From Odobenus rosmarus divergens (Eukaryota; Chordata; Mammalia; Carnivora; Odobenidae): DNA of 64,000 nt. A program made the translations under genes and the position numbers. Below are positions 9,101 through 21,100 of the stretch, piece after piece (position 1 is the first letter of the stretch; each line of letters opens with the position of its first letter). The notes below the pieces were generated by a model that was not told the origin of the DNA, made no database searches, and worked only from the letters and a program-made list of their open reading frames with translations. The DNA lies in the NCBI RefSeq assembly GCF_000321225.1, contig NW_004450584.1, positions 168,550 to 232,549 of the forward strand, written 5' to 3'.

Positions 9101-12100
9101 CATGGGGCCCGTGTCCGGAGGCTGCATCTTCCAGGCCAGAGAATGCCCCAGGCCACCTGGCCCAGCACAGGCCCCTGCCCAGCTGCCCACCCCACGCCAG
9201 CGCACCTGCCACCAGGCTCAACGCAGCTGCTGCCCCCGCCACCGGGCGTCTGGCCCAGGACAGGCGGGCAGACCTAGGGGCGCAGGCAGCACGCGGAGGT
9301 GAGCCTGGGCAGGCTGCCCACAGGCAGCAGCCCCTCGGCGGGCAGGCAGCAGGACCCTCCCCGTCCCCGCCCCATCCCGCTGCCCTCAGCCAGTGCCGGC
9401 GCTTTCCAGGGAGACATCACGGGAGGTCTCGGCGGCAGCCCAGTGCTTTGTGACAGGTATTTTCAGAAGACAGAGTGACACACTGGGAGCCAGGCAGGTC
9501 ACTCAAGAAACAGCCTGACATTGGGAGCTCCTGGGTCCCTTCCTGCCCAAGTCAGAGGGGACTGCACTCCGATCCCCACAGTGACCACACGGGCACATGC
9601 CTTGGCCAGACAGCACGGGCCTTCTCCTCACAGTGTCTCCCCATAAACTGAAGCTCTTTCCTGTCCAACTTTCTTCTGTAGGTGCCCCTTCTTCCACCCC
9701 ACTTTGGAAACCCGCCTTTACCATAATGTCATGAGCGCCTTCTCCTAAACACCAGGACACCCGCGCTCTATCCACTGGCGCCAAGGTCGGCATGTCAGGC
9801 TGGGTAGGGTCCTGAGGGCCCCGTCTCCACACTGCCCTGCAATGCCACTGCAGCCTCACGGCACCTCACTCTGAGCTCTACCCTGGGCAGGTGATCCGTG
9901 GCCTGCTATGTGACTGGGGCCTGTCCTGCAGGCACCTGCTGCCTCTGCTTTTGCACGGGAGGTCCGAGGGCCCACTGGGGTCTGACGGTCGCGGGGGGTC
10001 CGAGCGCCCACTGGGGGCTGAGGGTTGCAGGAGCTCCGAGGGCCCGCTGGGGGCTGACGGTCGCGGGGGGTCCGAGGACCCGCTGGGGTCTGACGCTCAC
10101 AGGAGGTCCGAGAACCCATTGGGGTCTAACGGTTGCGGGGGGTACGAGAACCCGCTGGAGGCTGCCGGTCGCAGGGGGTCCAAGGACCCGCTGGGGGCTG
10201 ACGTTCGCGGGGTTCCGAGGACCTGCTGGGGGCTGGCAGTCACGGGGGGTCAGAGAACCGGGCTGATGGTCGCGGGAGGTCCGAGGACCCACTGGGGACT
10301 GACAGTTGCGGAGGGTCTGAGAACCCGCTGGGGACTGACGGTCGCGAGAGGTCAGAGGACCCATTTGGGGGCTGATACTTGCGGGAGCGGGGGTCCAAGA
10401 ACCCGCTGGGGGCTGACACTCACGGGGGTCTGAGAACCTGCTGGAGGCTGCTGCTAGCAGGAGGTCCGAGAACCCGCTGGGGGCTGACAGTCACAGGAGG
10501 TCCAAGAACCCACAGGGGTCTGACACTCGCAGGGGGTCTGAGAACCCGCTGGGGACTGACACCTGCGGGGGGTCAGAGAACCTGCTGGGGGCTGGCGCTC
10601 GCGGGGGCTCTGAGAACCCACTGGGGGCTGACACTCACAGGAGGTCCAAGAACCCGCTGGGGGCTGACAATCCCGGGAGGTCAGAGAACCCACTCCGGGC
10701 TGACGGTCGTGGGAGGTCCGAGAACCCGCTGGGGGCTGACAGTCAGAGGAGGTCTGAGAACCGGCAGGGGGCTGACGCTCGCGGGGGGGTCCGAGAACCC
10801 ACAGGGGGTCTGACGCTCGCGGGGGGTCCGAGAACCCGCCGGGGGCTGATGCTCGCGGGAGGTCAGAGAACCTGCTGGAGGCTCATAGGTGCGATGGGCT
10901 TGCTGGGCAGCAAGAGTGAGTCTCTGCTGGGAAGTCCCTCCTGCTGCTCTCCGAGGTCTTCAGGTAGATTCCCCACCTGAGGTCTGCCCCAGATTCCAGG
11001 GGTGATGACGTGGGACCTACACAAGTGCAACTTACCACCCCGGCCATGATTCACCTCGGATGGCTTTCAGATGCTCTGTGTACAGCCGTAGGTCTGGCGA
11101 GACACAAGGCTGCTTTCTCTTTCTATCCCAGGCCATCCTGCCACAGCAAGGGCTTGGAGCGCCATGGTGCAGAATCTGCCAACTGCCCCCCGGGGCCCAG
11201 TGCCCCGATCCTGGCTCTGCAGCTGCCCACTGGCACAGAGCCATCCAGTGAGCTTGTAGGCAGGCGGCCCCGCGTGGGAGAGAACCATGGGCATCACTGC
11301 CAGGAAGCGGGGACCCTCCCCCCTCGCTCACCCCCTGCATGCACCCAAACTCGCATCTCTGCCACCCAGACCCGGCCAGTGGGAGACGCCCACGCCCTGC
11401 AGGCAGGTGGAGGACCAGAGGCCAGAGCCAGGGAATGTGCCCATTTGTCACGGGACAGACACACCCCCATCCTGCCTGAGGGTCTGTGAGGACAGCGGGC
11501 ATCACACGGGTTCAGATGAGGGTGGCAGCGGCCATCCCTGTCTGACTCCTAGACTTAAAAGGGAAGCTCTGGCCATTTCGCCGACAAGCCTGAGGTTCGC
11601 TGGCTGTCTCCTGGGCACCCCACAGCAGGTTAAAGCTCCCCTCTGCTTTGCGTTTGCTAAGAGCTTTTCAAAACTCACCAACAGATGTCGAAGGTCATCA
11701 GATGTGGTCCCTGCCTCTGTTGGCATGGGATTTTTCCGCTTTAATCTGCTAAAACAAGGAATCCCACCCACTGGTTTTCCTGAGGCTAGGCATCAGCGTC
11801 CTTGTCCTTCCTCCATGCCCTCAGCTGTAACCCCAGGATGTTGTGTCTAGGCCTTTCACATCTGCGTTTGCAATTTTCTCTTCCGTGCTCATCCTGCTGG
11901 GTGTCGGTGCCTTCGAGAGAATTCGCTTTTTAAATTTCCTAGAAGACGGGTCAGGTTAGAATCACGTCTTCTTAACTGTTCAGGAGAACTTGCCACAAAG
12001 CCACGCAGCCCGACCTTTTCTGAATGAAAAGATCTCCCTTCTGATCCAATCACTTTTCTTTTTTTCTTTTTCCTTCTCTTTTCCAAACAGCTTTATTGAG

Positions 12101-15100
12101 ATATAAATCATATGCTGTAAAATCACCCATGTAAGGTCTACAATTCAGGGTTTTGCAGTATAATCTCAGACGGGTACAAACACTGCCACGGTCAATTTTA
12201 GGGCATTTCATGGTCTTAAAAAGAAACGCACCCCTTTAGCTCCCAGCCCCCCAGCCCCTGGCCACCACTAATCCACTTTATCTCTGTGGGTTTGCCTGTC
12301 CTGGACATTTCACACAAAGGGAACCATACGGCACGTGGCCTGTAACAGTGCACTCGCACCAACAGCATCATGTTTTTGGGGTGCACCCATGCTGCTGTTA
12401 GCGGGTGCTTCACTCCCTTGCATTTCAAATACCATCCCAGCACAGGGACAGACCGTGTCCTGCTCAGCTAGTGCTCAAGCCCTGCACTGGAGTCGTCCAC
12501 ATGCCTGTGTGTGCGCATGTCTACAGCTCCTGCAGGCATTCGCCGTGCCCAATTCTGCGGGTCTTGCCACACAGGGCTCCTTTCGTCTCCAATGCACAGG
12601 TACGGTTTTGTTGCTCCTAATTTCTTCCCTCTGCTTTCTCTGGATTTAGCTTACTGTTCTTTTCCTCAGATCTGTGACCGACACTTGCTGAGCGCTTCCA
12701 GGCTTCTCTCCACTTCTCAAATAATGCATTTCAGCTCCTACTGCACCTGCATCCGGATCAGATCACTGTGCAGAGCCTGAGTCACAGCCTGGAGACTGTG
12801 TACGGCCTCAGTCACAGCTCAGGTCACTGTGCAGAGCCTGGGTCACAACTCATGTGACTGCAGAGCCTGGATCACAGCCTGGAGACTGTGTACAACCTCA
12901 GTCATGCTCAGGTCACCATGCAGAGCCTGGATCACAGCTCAGGTCACTGTGCAGAGCCTGGGTCATAGCCTGGAGACTGTGTACAACCTCAGTCATGCTC
13001 AGGTCACCATGCAGAGCCTGGATCACAGCATGGGTCACTGTGCAGAGCCTGGATCACAGCCTGGAGACTGTGTACAACCTCAGTCATGCTCAGGTCACCA
13101 TGCAGAGCCTGGATCACAGCTCAGGTCACGGTGCAGAGCCTGGATCACAGCATGGGTCACCATGCAGAGCCTGGATCACAACTCATGTGACTGTGCAGAG
13201 CCTGGGTCATAGCCTGGAGACTGTGTACAACCTCAATCACAGCTCACATCACTGTGCAGAGCCTGGATCACAGCTCACATCACCGTGCAGAGCCTGCATC
13301 ATGGCCCAGGTGGCCGTGCAGAGCCTGGATCGTGGTGAATTCTTCTCTGTCTCTTCTCTGGTTTTGCTCTCTCCCTATGGTCCACTGAGTTGGTGTGTTC
13401 TCTCTCCACCCTCCTGCATTCTCTATGCTAACATCTTCCCTGTGTCTCTCCCAGAACCGGTGATCAGACCCAAGACCCCCCTACAACCCTGATGTGTTCA
13501 GCCTTACAGCTGGGGCATGTCCTCCACTGTCTGCTGGCCCCGCCCGCTGTTTCTGTTCCTCCTGCCTTGCCTCGTTTCAGGTTATTTCTTGTTACCCCAT
13601 CTCTGCCTGGCAGTCTGAAGTCTCACATTCCCATTACCTTCATGGCTGCCTCACAAGGACACACCTGATGGTGGGCAATGCCAGGCCTGAGGACACAACC
13701 CTGCGGACTCCCCTAATTGCACGCCAGTGTGCATTTTAGTCCCATTGTCAGGAGCTGACAAGAAGCTGTTCAGCACCCGGTTACCTGCTCCTGGACACTG
13801 TCCCTCAGAGCAGCTCGTAGCTTGTCTGAAATGCCTTTTTTCAGCTCCTTGCAGGGTAGCCATCCCCCAGCAGGTTCCTGGCTGGCCACTCTGCAGCCCG
13901 CCACCAGGCTGACCAGCCTTGAGAGGTCATCTGTGTTTGTCTTCCCAGACTCTGCTCTTACGGTTCTTTGTTTTGGGCATCTTGTGGTTCGGTTCTGTAT
14001 GTTCTGGTATGATTTTTGTGTTTTCTGCTCAGGACTCCTCCTGAATCCTGTAGATGACACTGACAAATTCTCAGAATTTCAGAAAATGCTCAGCATTCTC
14101 TTCAGATGGGACCCTTGTCCGCCAGTCCCTGAGTCTGGCCTCTGGCCTCCATGGAGGCGTGAAGGCTCCCCCATGGGCCACGCTTGGGGTAACCTTTCCT
14201 GCCCCATCTTCCAACTTTGCTAATGCTCTTCGGCTATTTCTAATCTGCTTTCAAATCGACCAACACCTCACATGTTTCCCCCCAGTTCCACTTGGTTTTT
14301 CCAAACCTGCTGGGTCAGTTTTTGTGGTCTCTTACTCCTTGCAGAAATTCCAGGCTTATCTCACTCCAGAAAGCACACCAAGAACTTCCATTCGGCCTGC
14401 AACGTTCAGCTCACAGGTCCACTGCCATGCTTGCCAAGGCCCACAGAGGCATCTCCATGCACGCCCACCAGCTACCCCTAACCTGTACTGGTCACTGAAC
14501 ACAGAGGCAGGAGACAAAGGTCCCCAAAGTCACACCCTCTGGAAGCTTGGAATGCGCCCTGTTTGGAATAAGGACCTTTGTGGATGTAATTAAGATAAGG
14601 ACCTTGAGGCACGGTCACCCTGGACTAGGTTCTGTGCTGCTGAGGACCAGCCTGCTGCAGCTCCGAGGAGACCCCACCCCAGTCCCACCAGGAGTGAAAA
14701 TAACCCAGGACAGACACAGCCAAGTCGAGGTGCCCGTCTCCCCACATGGGCCAGGTCTGAGACTGTCATGCTTGGTGGCCTGGGGACGGGGCCACCCCTC
14801 TGAGCACCTAGCGGGTCACACACGCTCCCAAACCTGCCCGCAGGGGCAGTTAGGTGGCTGGACGGGGGCTGCTGCCAAGGGGTGGGGGATGTCCTTCTCC
14901 TCAGGCAGGAGCCTGGGAGCCACGGGGCCCCGGTCGGCCTGGTCCCCAGAGCTCTTGCTCTTTCCTGCTCTGTAGTGGGGGCAGATCCCAACAGCCCTTC
15001 CTCCTGCCAACAGGCCCGGCCATCCCAAGGGCCACCCTGCCCACACACCCAGCTCCCTGGGCTGGGCGGAGGGAGAAGAGGCCAGAGTTGCCGAAGCCAC

Positions 15101-18100
15101 AGAGCCCAGCCAAGGAAACCTCAGCCCCACCAGACGGCGTTTAATTTCTGTGTGAATCAAATTCAAAACAAATTCCAATGCTGAGACGCTGGTTCTGAGA
15201 TTAACCCTCCATCCTCCCCAGGCCTGCTGCCTGACAGAGCCCTGTCTGGTCTCCCCGCCAAGCACGCAGGACGTGGGGGTGCTGACAGCACCAGAGCCTG
15301 GGCGCTCCCTGCAGGCTGTTATCTGGTGCCCAGACATGCCAAGGAGGAGGCAGGGGCCATGGGCCCCGGGGAGCAGGGTGGGAGGGTGGGCCCATGCCGA
15401 TGACGGGCCGAGCACCCCTGCGTCTACGACAGCCTGTCCCCTCTGTCAGCTGTGAGAGCCGTGGGACCCCGACATTCCAGGGCGCCCCCTCCCTGCTCCT
15501 TCACTGATGGGCTGCGTCCATGTGGGCGCAGCGAGCCTGCAGCCTGGATGCTTCAGGGGAGCTCCTGGCTCAAGCTGGTGAGGCCTGGGGGTCAGCCGGC
15601 AGACACAGGACTCAGCCACGCCTGGCAAACTGCACCATGCGAGGCCTGCTGTCCGTGAGCCCAGCCCCAGCAGGGCAAGAGAGCTCCCCGGACCCCAGGC
15701 CCTGCAGCCCTCTTCCTGGAGCCCGGGATGGCGGGCTGAAGGGGCCCCAGACTCACAGACAGCCCAAGTCCCCACGAGCTGCCACAAGGAGGGACGGGCA
15801 GGAGACGGGGTGGGCACGCTGGGAAGGCCACCAGGACTGTCAGCTCCATGACCACCTCGCTGCCTGGGGCTGGCCTCCCACATGCCCAGCACGGACGGGG
15901 ATGCCGGGATAGCCCCGACCGACGTCCCGCCCCGGGGTCGCCTGGGACAGCTGCTGCCCGGGTGCCCGGGAGGGAGCCGGCTCTGACGTGCTCTGGTCTG
16001 GGAGCCCTGGCAGCCTCTCGTCCGGGCCAGACCACTTCCCTGGCCGCGTCTACCTCAGGTATCGCTAAGAAAAACAAACGCAGCTTGAGGCTTGCCTTTT
16101 TCCATTCCCTCGTCCGGCTGCCGGTCTCGAGGAGCAGGGCCTGCCAGCTGGGCGGCCAGGTTTCCTCCTGTGGCCAGGGCGCAAGGCCAGCCAGGAACCG
16201 CGCCGGGAGGGGCAGGGGAGGACGGCGGGCCGGGCCCATGGGTCGCGGAGCCAGGCGGCCAGCACGCCACCCAGGTCGGCGCTGCCCCCCTGTGGAGGCC
16301 CCTGCGCGGCCCACCTGCCACCGGCCGGCCCCCAGATATGCCTTAATGATGAGCTCCTGCAGGAAGATGCTGCCCTGCATCCAGCCCAGACCACGGTCCC
16401 CACCTCCTCCGCCCATACCAGGGGGTGCTCCAAGCCCTCGAGCCACACCCCTGCCCTGGGGGCTCTAGAAGGGCCCTCCACCCCTCAGCACGGGGCCCAC
16501 AAAGCCCCCATCTGACAGCTCGAGGCACAGGTCCGGGGCACCTTGGCCCACTGGCTGCAGGCCAGAGGGTGGGGTGGGGGGTGCAGCTGGGGAAGTCAGG
16601 GCCAGGGGTGGGTAGGGGGCTGGCCAGCCTGGGAAAGGAGCCCCTCAGACCCCACAGGGGTTCCCGAGTGCAGAGCGAGGGAGCAGAGGAGCAACGGGGC
16701 CCCCCACGGGCTGTAGACACACCAGCCCAGGGCAGCTTGGAGGAGAGCTCTGGGCCGGCTAGAGGTCGGCTGCAGGGAGGCTGCGGCTGGCTTCCCGGAG
16801 GAGGTGACAGCTGAAGCAGACCCTGGAGCAGGGGGAGGCCAACAGCCCTGTTCCACAGCCCGTAGGGGCCTGGCCTTGCCCACTTCCCAGACAACTGTGC
16901 CTCCCCGAGCCTGGGCGGGCCCTGCAGGGGCCCCGCACTGCCCACCAGGACAATACACAAAGGGAGCTCATGCCCCTCCAGGATTAAGGGGGCCGGGTGC
17001 TGGCCCTGCTGACGGGTGTCATTTTTCGACGGCCAGGAAAACCAACCCAGGCCCCTTATCAGCTCATCGTGCCTCCCGAGTCCAGGTCCCACAGCCCCCC
17101 GGGAGGAATCGTGTGCATGCATTCTTTTCCAGGAGAAAAGCTGCCCACACACTTCTCCCATTGTCCTCGACATGGGGGGCCCCCCAGGGCAGGCAGCGGG
17201 CGGCGCCCTGGGCCAGGGCCACCCTGGGAGCCCGAGCAGGGTCCCACCAGTGCCCTCGGCTCTGGAGTTGGGTCCCGGCCACAGTGCGAGATTAGGCCAG
17301 CTGTCCCCCTGTCCAGACGGCCGCCGGCTGTGGCAGGACATCTGCTCCCACAGCTGAGGGGGGCCAGGTGGCCGTGGCTTCCTCCTCACCTCAGGTTCCC
17401 CACGAAGCCTCGGGAGGCCCCCCAGCCCAGAGGCCTTGTCTGGGCTGAGGCTCGCACCTGCCTCTCTCTACTGGCCTCTGTGCTGGGGGGCGGGGGGGGG
17501 CGGGCAGAGCCCGCAGAACCGACTGGCCAGGAGGAGAGGGAGGAAGGACAGACTCTGGAGAGCCGAGATCCAGGGGCGCGTCCCCACCCTTGCCCACCTG
17601 CTCCTTCCACCTGCCTCCCCACACCTGCCCCAGTCCCAGGGTCCAGGCCCCTCCATGCTCTCCCTCCCCACCTCACGTCCCCCCTTGCTCACCACTCTGA
17701 GGTCTCACCCACAGGGCCACTCTCCCTGCTGGCCACTCGGCTGCCCTGGACACTGTGGAGAAGGCCACTCGCCTGGACCCTCCCTCTCCCTCAGCTCCCA
17801 CTGCAGGCCTACGCTCTCCAGAACCTCTGGAGTTCTCCATGGCCTCCCCACCAAACGCTGGACCTGAGGCCTCTCAGGGCTGCTCCCAGCATGTCTGTCC
17901 TGAGGTGGGTCCTCTGGGTGTCAGCCCGGATTGCTGCTTACTCAGCTCATGGCTCCACCACCCCGGGCCCCCCACCACAGGATCACTGGGGACACCTCCC
18001 CACTGGGCAGCCCCTCCCCAGCCCCAGGGGGCTCTGGGTCACCCCAGCTTCACCACGAGGGGCTGGCTTCCCCGGCTGGCTTCCCCCACTGCTGAGCCTG

Positions 18101-21100
18101 AGCCCCCAGCCTTCCACAGGCCTACCATGCCAGGGCTCCCTCCTCCTGCCCTGGAGCCCCTCCCTCTTCTACCACCTCCAGGGACCCGCCGGGCACCCCT
18201 CCTCTCGGCAGCCAGCAGGCATGTGGCCACACAGGACCCCAGCTGGGCCCCAGGCTCATACAGAGGGTGCACCCACACCCTGACGCAAACCCCCCCACAC
18301 ACAGCCACCCCCACCAGGACAGCAGTGCCTGAGGGCAGGGCCAGGGAAGCCTCCTCTGCAAGTCCCCAGAACCCCTGACCAGGCCCCTAGACCAGACCCC
18401 AGCAAACAGATGGTCACCTGCACCACACAGTCATGCCGGGGGCCAAGCAGTAGCCTGTGAAGGCCTACGCAAGTAGCCTCTGCATGCACGCGTGAGAGAC
18501 AGTCTGTGGCTCACGGTTCAGCTTGTCCTCTGTCCAAGAACAGATCCACATATATAAAGAGCTCTTACAAAACAACAACAAAGACCCACAACCCAGCCAA
18601 GGGCTGGGCAACGAAACTGAGTAGAGATTTCTCCAAAGAAGACATACAGATGAGTAAGATCCCCACGAAGGAGGCCCAACATCGCTAGTCATCAGGGAAG
18701 TGCAAATCAAACCAGGATGAGATACCAACCCACATCCCCTAGGAAGGCTATACTAAAAAGCAGAACAAAACAAAAAGCCAGAAACCACTAGAACTAGCGA
18801 CTATGTGGAGGTGCATGGCCAGTGGGAGTGTTCTTCCAAAGTAGAAACAGACTTACCACGGGATCCAGAAATTCCACCTCCAGGGATTACCCAGCAGAAC
18901 TGAAAACACAGAGAAACTTGTACACCAGTGCTCACTGCAGCATGACAAGAGCCAAACGGCGGAACCCACCCAGGTGTCCGCCAGCAGATGCACGGAAGAA
19001 AAACTAGTCCGTGTCCACACAATCGAATATCATTTGGTCACAAAGGGAAAGGCGCATGGATTCACGCTACAGCGTGGATGAATCTTGAAAATGTTATCCT
19101 TGCTGAAATAAGCCAGGCACAAAGGCCACATGCTGTATGATTCCACTTATGTAAAATGTCCAGAACAGGCAAATCCACAAAGACAGAAATTGGATTAGTG
19201 GTTGCCAGGGGCTGGGGCGGGGGGGGCGGGGAGGAGAGACAGGATGTGAGGTTTCTGGGGTGATGGAACACTCTGGAATTAGATAGTGGTGCTGGCCACA
19301 CCGCCTTGTAGATGTACCAAATCCCACTGCACTGCATGCTCTACCAGGGTGAGTTTACGGGATAGGAGTTATATTTCCATCACAGAAAGAACGTGGGCCC
19401 TAACCAGCCCCATTCACAGTGGCCCAGAGCACCTTAGCTGCCTTTCACACCGCTCGGAGCGCCTCCTGCACTGACGTGTGGCCTGGCGGAGGGAGCCCTC
19501 TGGTACCACACCCACCACAGCCAGACCGGCTTCCCCAAGCCAGCCTGCAAAGGTTTCCCGTAGAACGTGGGGTGCTGGGGCCAATCCCAAGAAAGGGCCT
19601 CAGGGCCCACAACAGCCTGTCCTAGTTCTCTGAAGAGGGCCCACGTTGGAAGCCTGAGGCTTCTGCTCCCCTGGCAGCCCCTGGAGGCAAGTCTAGCGGC
19701 CGCCCTGGGAGCCTCTGCTGGGGCTGGCTTGACACACGTGGGTAGGAAAAGGGCACTGAGGTACCCACTCTGCTGGACCCAGCCCCTGGCTCCATGCTCA
19801 GGGGGGCAGCAGGGCCCCTCACCCTGGGTTTAGGGGCAGCCCTTCCTGAACAGATTTTCAGCACACACAGAACACCCCTCAGCTCCCTCTTCTCCCCTCT
19901 AAGGCCCAAGGCAGGGCCGGACGCAGGCAAACCTTTCAGCCCACCCAGGTGCACGGGGCATGGGGAGGTGGGGGCCTGAGTCTGTTTCCCAAACTCGCCC
20001 GGAGACCTCGGGGCGGCCCCTTTCTGCTGGGAGCCAGGCACCCCCCTCCTTCCAGGAGGGCATCAGGCCAGGCTGTCTAGGCCCCTGGAGAACCAGATGG
20101 AAACACCACCTGCTAATCACACTGCCAAGAAGCAGGGCCAGGCCAGGGAGGAAGAGGGAAGAGCCCCTTCCCCATGGCCAGGCGGCGGCCTGGAGGGTCC
20201 ATAGACTGAGAGGGCAACAGGAGCAGGGCGGCTTGGGTTGCAGCCCAGGGGAGGGGGGCAGGGAGGGCTCTGCCGACCACGTGACGCGCGCCACCCCCCC
20301 ACCCCACCCCACCCCCGCCCCAGGCCAGCCTCTCTGGGTTTCTGGGCTGTAACTGGAGCTACCCCGCCTGCCTGTGAGCCTCCGTGCCAGGCAGAGCTTT
20401 TGGAGAGGGGGGAAGGGAGAAGGCGGGCCTGAATCCCAGCTCCTTCCTCCGACTCCTTTGGCGCTGCAGGTTGGGAGGGAAGCCCCCGGTCCCAGCCCTG
20501 CCCTGCCCACCTTGGGCCATCTCCTCCCTCCAGCCCTCCAGCTTCTGCTACTTCCCTGGGCCGGGAGAAAGGGCCCCAGAGCGGAAGGGCTGGGCCTCCA
20601 CACACAGACCACCAACTCAGGGCACATCTTGCCCCCGCCTCCCCTTCTGCATCTGGCTCCACCTTGGGAATCACCTCCCCGAGGAGCTTGCTGGGTAAGG
20701 ACCCCTCCAGCGCCGGGTCCCTCCCCTCCCCTGCCCGTCCAGCTGGCACCAGGCCTGCCCCCGCCCCAGGACCTCTGTCCATCATGCAGAACCCAGCTCT
20801 CCTGCCCGGTGCCGGGGGTGGCAGGGGCCCCAGCGGAGTCAGCTATCCCTGGGGCAGCACGTCCGCCCCCTATGCTCCCCACAGGACAGCCTTTGGGGCC
20901 AAAGTGCTGGGCAAGAGAGTTGGCCAGAGGGGTGACAGGGGCACCAAGGCCTCCCTGCATCCCACCCGCACGGCCACTGGCTAAATGGCAGAGCTCAGAG
21001 ACTCCCCCAGAGGTGCAAAGTGCCGATGCTGCCGGGGTAGGGGTGGGGGTTGGGAGCCAGGAGCCAGGACCCCCACCTCCCCTCTGTGGGCCGGCAGCAG

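Noticed and set aside
9891..10813. Long open frames with 12-residue repeats on both strands
   Set aside because: They follow entirely from a 36-bp minisatellite whose period is divisible by three. There is no start context, splice support or domain.
16997..18283. 428-codon plus-strand frame in WNT9A intron 1
   Set aside because: Its proline/serine/glycine-rich, low-complexity content is typical of random GC-rich frames. No domain, splice pattern or start context was recognised.
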